A stretch of 64,000 bases of DNA, taken from Turicibacter faecis (GTDB lineage Bacteria; Bacillota_I; Bacilli_A; MOL361; Turicibacteraceae). Below are positions 8,572-17,178 of the stretch, piece after piece; positions within the stretch are counted from its first letter, which is position 1; each line of letters opens with the position of its first letter. A program made the translations under genes and the position numbers. The stretch covers positions 836,001-900,000 of the forward strand of contig NZ_AP028127.1 of NCBI RefSeq assembly GCF_037076425.1. Direction: 5' to 3'. The notes under the pieces are model-generated. The model was not told the DNA's origin and ran no database searches. It was given only the letters and a program-made list of their open reading frames with translations.

Positions 8572-9262
8572 GGAGCAATGTCTTTCATTTTTTGTGATGC
8601 GTCCAATGGAAAGCTAATTGATATCGTTGAAGACCGTCGCTTAAGTACTCTAAAGGACTATTTTATGCGGTTTTCTAAGGAAACTCGTGAAGGTGTAACC
8701 CACATCGTCATTGACATGTACGCCCCTTATATGACACTCATTAAAGAGGTATTCCCTAAGGCTAAGATTGTTTTAGATAAATTTCATATCGTTCAACTAG
8801 TCTCTCGTGCTCTTAATAAAACACGCATTCGTTTCATGAATCAAAATAAAGAGTTTTATAATAAATTCAAACATTATTGGCGACTTCTCTTAAAAGCCCA
8901 AGAAGATCTTAATGCCACTCATTACTTCTATTCCAACTGCTTCAAAAAGATGATCTCTCAACAAGAAATTAGTGACTTTTTATTAGCCCTAGACCCTGAA
9001 CTAAAGGAGACTTATGATTTCTACCAAACTGTCCAACAGGCTATTAAACTTCGTAACCTTGAAATATTTCATCATACCATTCAACACCCCTCTGACCTGC
9101 TTTCACCCGAAATGAAAACAGCTTTAAAAACACTCACTCATTATCAAGACTATGTAAAAAATACAATTAAAACTCCTTATACCAATGGAGTACTCGAAGG
9201 AATTAACAATAACGTCAAAGTCATTAAACGTATTGCCTTCGGATATCGTAGTTTCTATCATT

Positions 9263-9316
9263 GGGTCCCCTAGCGTACGTAGCGAAGCTCGTACATTTCA
9301 TCAATTGCTAGGGAAA
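9263..9316 (+). repeat. 54-nt palindromic insertion unit (type A)
   Basis: The unit starts GGGTCCCCT and ends CTAGGGAAA. The outer stem CCCTAGC/GCTAGGG encloses an inner stem (GTACG with CGTAC, then AGC around GAA) with a 12-base bulge on one side. It shares end sequences and hairpin plan with the type B unit but almost no stem sequence. Confidence 0.8.
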
Positions 9317-9360
9317 GGTCACCTGCCATGCGGAGCATGTTTCCTCCACTGGTAGGGTAG
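9317..9360 (+). repeat. 44-nt palindromic insertion unit (type B), tandem to the type A unit
   Basis: It is the same length as 3647-3690 and differs at a few bases: the loop is GGA instead of GAA, TATCC has become TTTCC, ATTGG has become ACTGG, and the end is GGGTAG. Both stems are kept. With the type A unit it makes a 98-nt insertion absent from ISL3 copy 1. Confidence 0.85.
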
Positions 9361-9651
9361 TCAAAGCAAAAATTTTGATTATTCATAAATACACTTTTGA
9401 ACAAAAAAAGAAGAGGAATCAAGCCGTCTAAAAGATGGCCTAATTCCTCTTGATTACATGTATAGATTTTATTCACCCACACGATTTGACAAAGAACCTT
9501 TTCGGTTATGTCGAAAAAGGGTAATCAATACAGGTGCCAGCCCTTTTTATCATAAATTGAAGGATTCCCCTCTTGTGAATGGGTTGGTAAACTTTACAAT
9601 TTCTTGTACGTATGGTAGGATTAGTTATAGTATGACAGTGGGGGAGACTAG

Positions 9652-10455
9652 ATGATTAGAAAATTGATGGAAAAGGACCGCGAAGCGGTTTTAACGTTTT
9701 TGCGAGAGGAGCCCCTTTTGAATTTATTTCAAATCGGGGATATTAGAAATTATGGGTTTAACTCAAGTATTCAGACTGTTTATGGTTATTTTGATACGAA
9801 TCATCAGTTAACAGGTGTTCTTCTTCGTTACCGGCAACACTATCTTCCTTATTTTAAGGAGGAGGGCGAGGTGTGTCAGTCCTTTTTAGATGTTATTAAA
9901 ACAGACCCTGCGGCACAGATGATTTCAGGAGATGAGCGGTTGGTTCGCCCTTTTTATCGTTGTTTTAATGAAGTAGAGAAAGAGATGACCTTTTTGTGTG
10001 AATTAATAGATGGAACTCATTTGCCCTCAAATGAGTTAGTAGGGGTAAAGCGAGCGACAGTAGCAGATGCTCCTCGGATTGCGACATTAATCCAGATGAT
10101 AGTGGAGTTCCACTCAGATTCGGCTAATGTTCAGAATATAAGACAAAAGATTAAGGATGAATCTGGACGGATTTACTACATTGAAAATGAACACAAAGAA
10201 GTGATTAGTGTGGCACAATCAACAGCTGAAAATGAGGAATCGGCAATGATTGTCGGGGTAGCGACGCATCCTTTGTATCGGCGACGGGGGTTCATGACGC
10301 AAACCTTATCAAAGCTATGTTATGATTTGTTAGCAGAACAAAAGCGAGTATGTCTATTTTACGATAATGAAGCAGCGGGAAGGATTTATCATCGATTAGG
10401 TTTCAAGACGATGGGGACATGGGTCATGTTAAGACGTGTCCAACAAACACGATGA
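9652..10455 (+). CDS. GNAT family N-acetyltransferase
   Basis: The 267-residue protein is split into an N-terminal half (1-125) that looks like a degenerate acetyltransferase domain and a C-terminal GNAT domain. The acetyl-CoA loop is VGVATHPLYRRRGFMTQTL at about residues 202-220, followed by LFYDNEAAGRIYHRLGFKTMGTW, the usual motif B region. The start has GGGGGAG upstream. It is probably a single-gene unit. The acyl acceptor cannot be told from sequence; small metabolites or an amino acid are typical. Confidence 0.85.
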   Translation: MIRKLMEKDREAVLTFLREEPLLNLFQIGDIRNYGFNSSIQTVYGYFDTNHQLTGVLLRYRQHYLPYFKEEGEVCQSFLDVIKTDPAAQMISGDERLVRPFYRCFNEVEKEMTFLCELIDGTHLPSNELVGVKRATVADAPRIATLIQMIVEFHSDSANVQNIRQKIKDESGRIYYIENEHKEVISVAQSTAENEESAMIVGVATHPLYRRRGFMTQTLSKLCYDLLAEQKRVCLFYDNEAAGRIYHRLGFKTMGTWVMLRRVQQTR

Positions 10456-10578
10456 GTTTGGTGTTAGCAGGAGTTGAGACAATCTGATGGAAAAATGAAG
10501 AATTTTGCAGAAGAAATACGCTATTTTTAAAAAAGATGTGATACAATAAAGGAAAAAATAAGGTATAGGAGTGAGACA

Positions 10579-11454
10579 ATGGAAAGCTTAATTTGTTCAA
10601 CAACTGCAATCGCATTAGGTGTTGCACGAAGCGATGTAACCGTCGATTACCGATTGATGGGGGGGATGTCAAACTTAATGTACGTCGTTTCAGCCAAGGG
10701 GAAAAAGTATACCTTCCGTATTCCGGGAAAAAACTCGGAGGTATTTGTTGACCGTAAAGAGGAATTGTTCAACATTCAAATTATTGATGGACTTGGAATT
10801 AATAATAAACTGGTTTACTTTGATACGAAAACGGGATATAAGTTATCAAAATTCGTTGAGGGAACACCATTAGGAGAGATGCCAGACCCGGAATCTCACT
10901 TAGAAGAAGTAGCCTGTGTTTTACATCGATTACACGATTCGGGACTAAAAGCGCATAAGGATTACGGTCCTTATGAACGATTAGAGAAATACGAACAAGA
11001 GGTTAAATTATTAGGATATACGCACGATGAAAAGTATACCCATCTTAAGTCAGTATTTTTAAGTCACCGCGAATTCCTCGATCAATTTGAACAAGTGATT
11101 TGTCATAATGACAGTCAAATTTCAAATATTGTGATTGGGGAAGAACAACCTTATTTATTGGATTGGGAGTTTGCTGGAAATAACGACCCGATGTATGATG
11201 TTGCTTGCGTCGGTAATAAAGATTTTGGATTAGCCTTAAAATTTTTACCGGTTTATCTCGGTCGTGAACCACGTGCTGAAGAATATCGTCGAGTGTATTT
11301 ATGGCGAGCATTTCAATGCTTGCAATGGCATAATGTTGCTTTATATAAGGAAATGATCGGACTGAGCCAAGATTTAGGTGTTGATTTTAAAGGGGTCGCA
11401 ACCCTGTATTTGGCCAAAGCTGAGGAGTTCCTAAACGGGGCCAATCAATATTAA
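10579..11454 (+). CDS. LicA-type choline/ethanolamine kinase-like phosphotransferase
   Basis: The 291-residue protein has an N-terminal lobe with a nucleotide-binding turn (LMGGMSNLMYVV) and a Lys-containing strand (KKYTFRIPG). It has the catalytic Brenner loop HNDSQISNIV at about residues 175-184 and the metal-binding LDWEFAG at about 193-199. These are the marks of aminoglycoside/choline kinase-like enzymes. Sequences of this type in Bacillota phosphorylate choline or related alcohols for cell-surface decoration, but no lic transport or transferase genes are nearby, so the substrate is open. The start has AGGAGTGAGACA upstream. Confidence 0.82.
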   Translation: MESLICSTTAIALGVARSDVTVDYRLMGGMSNLMYVVSAKGKKYTFRIPGKNSEVFVDRKEELFNIQIIDGLGINNKLVYFDTKTGYKLSKFVEGTPLGEMPDPESHLEEVACVLHRLHDSGLKAHKDYGPYERLEKYEQEVKLLGYTHDEKYTHLKSVFLSHREFLDQFEQVICHNDSQISNIVIGEEQPYLLDWEFAGNNDPMYDVACVGNKDFGLALKFLPVYLGREPRAEEYRRVYLWRAFQCLQWHNVALYKEMIGLSQDLGVDFKGVATLYLAKAEEFLNGANQY

Positions 11455-11460
11455 TTAATT

Positions 11461-11494
11461 AGGAGGGGAAGCTAATGGGCTCCTCCTTTTTTTG
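11461..11494 (+). terminator. Terminator of the LicA-like gene
   Basis: AGGAGG pairs with CCTCCT across 15 bases and is followed by a run of eight T residues. Confidence 0.75.
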
Positions 11495-11584
11495 TTTTTA
11501 GCGGAGTAACCGTGTAAAGTCGCCTAATGGCACGATTCGATAAAAGATGGCAGACATCGCTGTCTGATTGGTCGTCGTTAAAGC

Positions 11585-11621
11585 AAAAAGCAATTCACGT
11601 CAAAAAGTGAGTTGCTTTTTT
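11585..11621. terminator. Second hairpin terminator before the M15 peptidase gene
   Basis: AAAAAGCAATTCAC pairs with GTGAGTTGCTTTTT with one G-T pair and an 8-base loop. The 90 bases between this and the previous terminator contain a smaller hairpin (CAGACATCGCTGTCTG) but no gene. Confidence 0.7.
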
Positions 11622-11681
11622 CATAAATGGGACGATTACCGTATATTTTTATAGTAAGGATGTATCGGGTGGAGGGATAAA

Positions 11682-12260
11682 ATGGATGGATTTTGCTGTT
11701 TAACATTGGAACAAGTCTATGGTCCGCAACTCAAACAGGCGGTCCTTTTAGATCCGAATGTGGTCAATTACGACGAATTACGTTATTTAAAGGTGTTGCA
11801 CATCGGCTATGATGGTTGCCCTCATCAAGGGGAGCTCATTGTCCACCACACCGTAGCCAAGGAGGTTCTTGAAATCTTTCAAGCGCTGTATGAGATGAGC
11901 TACCCCATCGAAAAAATGCGTCTTATGAATTGTTACGACGGTGATGACGAATGGTCGATGACCGATAATAACAGTAGTGCGTTTAACTTTCGTTATGTGA
12001 CGGGAGACGGGGGGAAGAAGTATTCGAAGCATGCCTACGGTTTGGCGATTGATTTGAATCCACGGGTTAATCCTTATATAAAAGGTGAAATCGTCCTTCC
12101 GAAGAATGGGTTACCTTATATCAACCGGGACCAGCATGCGCTGGGGATGATTAAAAAGGATGATGCCGTCTACCGATTGTTTAAACAATACGGTTGGATT
12201 TGGGGGGGAGATTGGGAAACCTTGAAAGATTACCAACACTTTGAGAAAAAGAAAAAATAA
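11682..12260 (+). CDS. M15 family peptidase (D-Ala-D-Ala carboxypeptidase / endolysin type)
   Basis: The 192-residue protein carries the M15 zinc-site signature SKHAYGLAIDLNP at about residues 114-126 (His and Asp ligands). The final ligand motif is near the C-terminus, GGDWETLKDYQHFE, with His at about 188. This is the M15_4/CwlK-like subgroup that cuts peptide bonds in peptidoglycan stem peptides. There is no signal peptide or wall-binding domain, which is odd for a wall enzyme. GGAGGGAT precedes the ATG. Confidence 0.82.
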   Translation: MDGFCCLTLEQVYGPQLKQAVLLDPNVVNYDELRYLKVLHIGYDGCPHQGELIVHHTVAKEVLEIFQALYEMSYPIEKMRLMNCYDGDDEWSMTDNNSSAFNFRYVTGDGGKKYSKHAYGLAIDLNPRVNPYIKGEIVLPKNGLPYINRDQHALGMIKKDDAVYRLFKQYGWIWGGDWETLKDYQHFEKKKK

Positions 12261-12288
12261 AAATCCAGGAGTTTCCTGGATTTTTATT
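12257..12288. terminator. Shared terminator between the M15 peptidase gene and ispH
   Basis: AAAAATCCAGGA pairs with TCCTGGATTTTT and has T-runs on both strands. It overlaps the ends of both convergent genes. Confidence 0.88.
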
Positions 12289-13225
12289 TGCGTTTAAATA
12301 ACACTTTGTCGCTTGTTATTTGCGAGGTTGTATCCCAAGTGGTCTCATCCTTTGGATCATAGGCTTCTAAAAATTCAATAACTTCTTTTGTTACCGCCGT
12401 TGGAGTTGATGCTCCTGCTGTGACAGCAACGGTTTCGATCTCTTTGAGCCAATTAAGGTCGATATCCGCTACAGAGGCGATGCGATGTGAAGGGGTATGG
12501 GCACGCTCGATTGAAATTTGTGAGAGTCGCGCCGTATTATTGCTATGCGGATCACCAACAACTAATGTTAAATCAGCTGCTCCTGCTTGATTGGCGACGG
12601 CCTCTTGACGCACTTGAGTGGCGTTACAAATTTCTTTAATAAAGGTTGCCTGTGGAAATTTTTCTTTTATTTTTTCTGAGAGTGAGTAAACATCCCACAG
12701 GCTCATTGTTGTTTGATTGGTGATAATAATTTTTTCGTTAGTTAGCGCGAGTTTTTCTAATTCATCGGCCTTAGATAAGAGATGGATATGGTCTTTATCT
12801 ACACCGAGTGCTCCTTCAGTTTCTGGATGTCCGTGCTTACCAATATAAATGACGTCATAGCCAGCATCGATATGTTCTTTCATCAAAACATGGGTTTTAA
12901 TGACGTCTTTACAACTAGCATCAATAACGGTTAACCCTTTATCCATCGCTTTTTGATTTACCGCGGGAGCGATTCCGTGTGCAGTAAAAATAACAGTTCC
13001 GGCGTCGATTTGTTCAAGGAGTTCTTCACGTGTTTTTGTTTTATCGTCGATGGTGATGACGCCTAAATCATCAATCGCCTTCGTGATGTGTTCGTTATGA
13101 ACAATCATGCCAAGGACATAAATAGGTCGTGGTAACGATTCGTCTTTTGCTGCATCTTGAACAATATTTAGGGCGCTAATAACCCCGAAACAGTAACCTC
13201 TTGGGGCAATTTTTATGACTTTCAA
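12284..13225 (-). CDS. ispH: 4-hydroxy-3-methylbut-2-enyl diphosphate reductase
   Basis: This is the last enzyme of the MEP isoprenoid pathway, a cytosolic Fe-S protein making IPP and DMAPP. The three cluster cysteines are visible in PRGYCFGV near the start, DASCKDV near residue 105 and EICNATQVRQEA near residue 200. The active-site motifs TAHGIAP and DPHSNNTARL are also present. The frame opens at a GTG at 13234. I prefer the TTG at 13225 because GAGGTGA lies five bases before it and overlaps the GTG. ispG, the preceding enzyme, is at 17179. The ispH-cshB-nfo order matches B. subtilis yqfP-yqfR-yqfS. Confidence 0.95.
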   Translation of the reverse strand: MKVIKIAPRGYCFGVISALNIVQDAAKDESLPRPIYVLGMIVHNEHITKAIDDLGVITIDDKTKTREELLEQIDAGTVIFTAHGIAPAVNQKAMDKGLTVIDASCKDVIKTHVLMKEHIDAGYDVIYIGKHGHPETEGALGVDKDHIHLLSKADELEKLALTNEKIIITNQTTMSLWDVYSLSEKIKEKFPQATFIKEICNATQVRQEAVANQAGAADLTLVVGDPHSNNTARLSQISIERAHTPSHRIASVADIDLNWLKEIETVAVTAGASTPTAVTKEVIEFLEAYDPKDETTWDTTSQITSDKVLFKRK

Positions 13226-13427
13226 TGCATTCACCTCTACTTTAGATTATGTATTTATTATAGCATATTTCGACTTAAAACTCCTAATAATGAACAATAT
13301 AGCTTGAATTTTAAGTCCTATGTTTGATATGATAGAATTTGTATGTCAAATGGAATAGCAAAATAACGAGTTATTTTCGTTAAGATGGATAGAAGTTAGT
13401 CATACTAACAGTGAAGGAGTGGTAGAA

Positions 13428-14729
13428 ATGTCTGTACGTTTTGAAGAGTTAAAGATTAAGCCTTACTTAAAGGAAGCCGTAGCGAGTCTACATTTTGAAG
13501 AATTAACACAAATCCAGGAGGAAGTCATTCCGTTAGCATTACAAGGGAAAGATATTATTGGACAATCGCAAACAGGAAGTGGAAAAACACATGCTTTCTT
13601 ATTGCCGATTTTTCAAAAGTTAGATGAACAAGCACAACAAGTTCAAGCCGTGATCACAACTCCAACGCGTGAGTTAGCGGATCAAATTTATCAAGTAGCG
13701 AATCAACTTGCTTCATTTTGTGAGCACCCAATTAAAATTGGACGTTTCGTTGGTGGAACAGATAAGCAAAAAACAATTGAAAAATTAGGAACACAACCTC
13801 AAATTGTAATTGGGACTCCAGGTCGTATTAAAGATTTATCGATTAACGAACGCGCCTTATTCGTTCATACGGCAAAAATGTTTGTAGTTGATGAGGCAGA
13901 TATGACGCTTGAAACTGGATTTTTAACTGAAATTGATCAGATGGCCGGAACGATGGGGAACGATTTACAAATGATGGTGTTTTCAGCAACGATTCCTCAA
14001 GCGTTAAAACCCTTTTTGAAAAAATATATGACGGCTCCGGTGCATATTCATATTCAACCTCGTCAACAAACAGCGGTTAAAATTGAGCATGTTTTATATC
14101 CGACAAAACACCGTAATCGTGTAAATATTGTGGCCCAGTTATTAAAGGCATTAAACCCTTATTTAGCGATTATTTTCGTGAATACGAAACAAAGTGCAAC
14201 GGAGGTGGCGAATGCTTTAACATCGGCAGGGCTTCGTGTCGGACAAATTCATGGGGATTTAACCCCACGTCAACGTCGTCAAATGATGCAACGTATTCGT
14301 CATTTAGAGTTTCAATATATTGTAGCGACAGATATTGCCGCACGTGGAATTGACATTGAGGGAATTAGCCACGTGATTAACTACGAATTACCACAGGATT
14401 TAGAGTTTTACATTCATCGTGTCGGTCGAACAGCGCGTGGAAATTATGATGGAATGGCGATTACGTTATACGATTCAAAAGAGGAAGAATTATTACAACA
14501 ACTTGAAGCGCGTGGAATTGAATTTAACTATCGTGAATTAAAAAATGGAGCATTAGTGGAGGTAAATGCGCGTAATGCTCGTCAAAAACGTGTGAAAAAG
14601 GAAAATGAAATTGATAAAATTGCGAAAGCTAAAATCCGTAAACCGAAAAAGGTAACACCGGGTTATAAAAAGAAAATGAAAGCTCAAATGGAGCAGGTGA
14701 AGCGTCAGGAACGACGTAAACGTAAATAA
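13428..14729 (+). CDS. cshB: DEAD-box ATP-dependent RNA helicase (CshB-like)
   Basis: The 433-residue protein has all DEAD-box motifs in order: Q motif (FEELTQIQEEVI), motif I GQSQTGSGKT near residue 45, PTRELADQ, TPGRI, VVDEAD, FSAT, DIAARGID and HRVGRTARG. The C-terminal tail is rich in Lys and Arg (from about residue 375). Its place between ispH and nfo is that of B. subtilis yqfR (cshB), a helicase for cold adaptation and RNA turnover or ribosome assembly. The ATG at 13428 has GAAGGAG upstream; an earlier GTG at 13419 lies too close to that site. Confidence 0.93.
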   Translation: MSVRFEELKIKPYLKEAVASLHFEELTQIQEEVIPLALQGKDIIGQSQTGSGKTHAFLLPIFQKLDEQAQQVQAVITTPTRELADQIYQVANQLASFCEHPIKIGRFVGGTDKQKTIEKLGTQPQIVIGTPGRIKDLSINERALFVHTAKMFVVDEADMTLETGFLTEIDQMAGTMGNDLQMMVFSATIPQALKPFLKKYMTAPVHIHIQPRQQTAVKIEHVLYPTKHRNRVNIVAQLLKALNPYLAIIFVNTKQSATEVANALTSAGLRVGQIHGDLTPRQRRQMMQRIRHLEFQYIVATDIAARGIDIEGISHVINYELPQDLEFYIHRVGRTARGNYDGMAITLYDSKEEELLQQLEARGIEFNYRELKNGALVEVNARNARQKRVKKENEIDKIAKAKIRKPKKVTPGYKKKMKAQMEQVKRQERRKRK

Positions 14730-14750
14730 TAGAGGGTTAGGTGGTATAAG

Positions 14751-15653
14751 ATGTTAAAAATTGGATCACATGTTGGGATGGCTGGAAAGGAAATGCTTCT
14801 TGGAGCGGCTAAGGAGGCCGCCTCATATGGTGCAAATACGTTTATGATTTACACGGGGGCCCCACAAAATACGCGTCGTAAACCGATTGAAGAGCTAAAT
14901 ATTGAAGCGGGATGGGAGTATATGAAGCAGCATGGACTATCTGATATTGTCGTCCATGCACCTTATATTATTAATTTAGCGAATACTGTTAAACCGGAAA
15001 CGTTTGAATTGGCCGTTGAGTTTTTAGCGAAAGAAATTGAACGATCAGAGGCGCTGCGCGCTTATACACTTGTCTTGCATCCAGGTGCACATGTAGGAGC
15101 TGGAGCAGAGGTTGGATTGGCCAAAGTGGTTGAAGGACTTAATGAAGTGTTAACGAAAGATACGAATATTACGATTGCGCTAGAGACGATGGCAGGAAAA
15201 GGGACGGAAGTTGGGCGTAGTTTTGATGAGCTGGCCTATATTTTTGATAATGTCGTCCATAATGAAAAATTACGTGTTTGTTTCGATACCTGTCACGTTC
15301 ATGATGCAGGCTATGACTTAGTGAATGACTTCGCGGGTGTTTTAGAATCGTTTGATCGTTTAATTGGAAAGAAACAGATTGCCGTTTTCCATATTAATGA
15401 TAGTAAAAATATAATGGGGGCCAAAAAGGATCGTCATGAGAATATTGGATTTGGAGAAATCGGATTTGATGCCCTCAAAACCATTATGTATCATCCAGAT
15501 TTTAAAAAGGTTCCGAAAATCTTAGAGACACCTTATGTTGCTGTTGGCGGGGATTCTAAAGAGAAATTACCACCGTATAAACAAGAAATTGAGATGTTTA
15601 GAAAAGGGGAGTTTGACCCTAAAAATCTTGAACGTATTTTAGGAAAACAATAA
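14751..15653 (+). CDS. nfo: Endonuclease IV
   Basis: The 300-residue protein matches AP endonuclease IV, a zinc enzyme of base-excision repair that nicks DNA at abasic sites. Landmarks are [11 protein letters not shown] at the start, [12 protein letters not shown] near residue 65, [12 protein letters not shown] near 108, [14 protein letters not shown] near 145, [13 protein letters not shown] near 180, FHINDSKN near 217 and ILETP near 263. It sits 21 bases after cshB with GTTAGGTGG upstream, so the two are probably cotranscribed, as in B. subtilis. Confidence 0.96.
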   Translation: MLKIGSHVGMAGKEMLLGAAKEAASYGANTFMIYTGAPQNTRRKPIEELNIEAGWEYMKQHGLSDIVVHAPYIINLANTVKPETFELAVEFLAKEIERSEALRAYTLVLHPGAHVGAGAEVGLAKVVEGLNEVLTKDTNITIALETMAGKGTEVGRSFDELAYIFDNVVHNEKLRVCFDTCHVHDAGYDLVNDFAGVLESFDRLIGKKQIAVFHINDSKNIMGAKKDRHENIGFGEIGFDALKTIMYHPDFKKVPKILETPYVAVGGDSKEKLPPYKQEIEMFRKGEFDPKNLERILGKQ

Positions 15654-15686
15654 AAAAATAACCATCCGTTTGGATGGTTATTTTTT
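15653..15686. terminator. nfo terminator
   Basis: AAAAAATAACCATCC pairs with GGATGGTTATTTTTT across four bases. It probably also served the convergent gene at 16717 before the IS30 came between them. Confidence 0.88.
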
Positions 15687-15688
15687 AT

Positions 15689-16747
15689 GACGAATTGTCA
15701 ATACAAATGCGACAGTTTCTCATGAAATAGCTCGAATGAAGTTTTCCAACCTAAGCATTTTCGTGGTCGATGATTAATGAGGAGGAGGGCTTCATCAATC
15801 TCTTTCTCACTAACTCGTGCTAAGTCCGTCTTCTTCGGAAAGAATTCTCGAAGAAGACCATTGGCATTTTCATTACTTCCTCTTTGCCAAGAGGAATAGG
15901 CGTCAGCGAAGTAAACAGGAACCTTTAAATCTGCTTCTACTTTGGAATAACAAGCAAACTCTTTTCCTCGATCAACGGTATAAGTTTTAAAGGTGTCTTT
16001 AGGAAAATGTTCATATAACTCACTAATCGCTCGGTACATTTCAGATGCTGAGCGATTTTCGATTTTAACGGCGACATAAAATCGTGTTTGACGTTCAATA
16101 AATGTAGCTAAACATCCTTTACTTTTACCACGGCTTGAAACAACTGTATCAAGTTCCCAATGACCAAATGCCTGACGTTTTTTTACCTCTTTCGGACGTT
16201 GATGAATTGATGTCCCAATGTTAAATCGTCCGCGTGTTTCTCGTGGTTTTCGGCGTTTTCCCTTTTGCCTTAAACAGCTTAAATCCCCTAACAAAATCGT
16301 TCCGTCATAAATCCAACGATAAATAGTTTTGAATGAAATAACACCCTTTAAAACCGTATTAGAAATTTGTTCAGGCGACCAGGTTAACTTTAAATAATGT
16401 TGGAGGGTTTGAATAACTTCTTCAGATTTGGTCTCTGGACGATGACAAACTAAGCGACGTTGCTCGGCTAATTCATCTGCTAGCTCTGCTTGATACGTCT
16501 TTTAAGTATTTCGTTTTAGTTCACGAGCAATGGTTGAATGATGACGATTTAATTGCCCCGCAATTTGTCTCGTTGAATAACCCATTTTTGAAAGAACTTC
16601 TATACGTGTACGCTCAAATGTGTTAAGATGTTTATAACTCATAAATAGATCTCCTTGTTAAGAATTTGGTGTGGTAACTTCATTCTATAACAAAGAATTC
16701 TATTTATGAGCTTTTTTTATTTGTCGCACTTAATATTACAATCTGTC
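15689..16747 (-). mobile_element. IS30-family insertion sequence, copy 1 (inactive)
   Basis: The ends are imperfect inverted repeats of about 26 bases, GACGAATTGTCAATA... and GACAGATTGTAATATT..., both leading to TGCGACA. It is flanked by the short direct repeat TTAT at 15685-15688 and 16748-16751. It is nearly identical to the copy at 52408-53466, but its transposase carries a premature stop. Confidence 0.9.
15698..16642 (-). pseudogene. IS30-family transposase with a nonsense mutation
   Basis: It has the same 945-base length as the intact gene at 52513. Codon 47, CAA (Gln) in the intact copy, is TAA here (16504-16502), so only the N-terminal helix-turn-helix piece can be made. Downstream the catalytic domain remains open (WELDTVV, TVDRGKEFA, NENANGLLREFFPKKTD), including the DDE residues. 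A fragment from a TTG at 16294 is possible but would lack DNA binding. Confidence 0.93.
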
Positions 16748-17007
16748 TTATTAAAAATGATATTTCGTTTAATTCCAGTAATTAATTCATTGTATTTAGA
16801 TATATTAGACGTTTTTAAATAGGTACGTAATTGGTCATGATTTAAAGATAACGAAGGCTCATCGATAATCTCACTCCAATGATGGGTCAGGAGATGATGA
16901 AAGTTTATTAAGTCATTGGGATCAATTTTCAAATCGTTCTTACAGTTTAAAGTGAATAACTCCTCAACACTTAAATGCATCAAGGTTGTTTTTAGTAACT
17001 CATACAT
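16717..17007 (-). CDS. Small hypothetical protein with an IS30-encoded C-terminal tail
   Basis: I do not recognise this 96-residue protein. It starts at an ATG at 17007 with AAAGGGGG upstream; the longer frame to 17040 lacks such a site. It is rich in Leu, His and Asn with no membrane segment. The last nine residues (TDCNIKCDK) are read from the end of the IS30 element. If the element and one TTAT repeat are removed, the frame would end ...IIFNKK at a TAA, so the native protein was probably shorter by about seven residues. Confidence 0.65.
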   Translation of the reverse strand: MYELLKTTLMHLSVEELFTLNCKNDLKIDPNDLINFHHLLTHHWSEIIDEPSLSLNHDQLRTYLKTSNISKYNELITGIKRNIIFNKTDCNIKCDK

Positions 17008-17144
17008 AGCAAGTCCCCCTTTGTAACAAATGAGTGGCACTTCTTTATACTATGCAGTTTATGGAAGAATGGTTCGAAAAATGCTTATCTTTTTTCTGGC
17101 ATCGTTTACAAGTGAGATTCTTTTTTGTGTCTTTACGTGATATG

Positions 17145-17176
17145 AAAAAAACCTCGAAGCATATTCGAGGTTTTTA
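17145..17176 (-). terminator. ispG terminator
   Basis: AAAAAACCTCGAA pairs with TTCGAGGTTTTT across six bases, just past the ispG stop. Confidence 0.88.
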
Positions 17177-17178
17177 AG

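Larger units (their letters stand above)
7997..9431 (+). pseudogene. ISL3-family transposase with lost start and two palindromic insertions
   Basis: This is the counterpart of 3116-4452. The start codon has become ACG (7997-7999). The frame is broken by the same 44-nt insertion (8528-8571) and again by a 98-nt insertion (9263-9360). The second interrupts the sequence YRSFYH|FKARIL near the C-terminus. Between them the catalytic-domain frame from 8572 remains open. It is very unlikely to make active transposase. Confidence 0.9.
7862..9498 (+). mobile_element. ISL3-family insertion sequence, copy 2
   Basis: The ends match copy 1 (left GGTTCTATAATATTTGGTGT; right, on the other strand, GGTTCTTTGTCAAATCGTGT, both continuing GGGTG). 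It is about 100 bases longer than copy 1 because of a second insertion at 9263-9360. The flanks TTTTTTGT and TTTTCGGT are not a clean 8-base duplication, so this copy is either older or has recombined. Scattered base differences from copy 1 show the two have diverged. Confidence 0.88.

Noticed and set aside
9270-9482. Minus-strand frame across the palindromic units (MLRMAGDL ... LAIDEMYELRYVR)
   Set aside because: The reading is uninterrupted across both units, which is curious, but no start signals were seen and the first-copy unit gives only a short piece. I treat it as a by-product of the palindromes rather than a gene.
9458-9655. 65-codon frame between ISL3 copy 2 and the GNAT gene
   Set aside because: It begins inside the IS end, has no ribosome binding site and runs into the GNAT start; it looks like chance.
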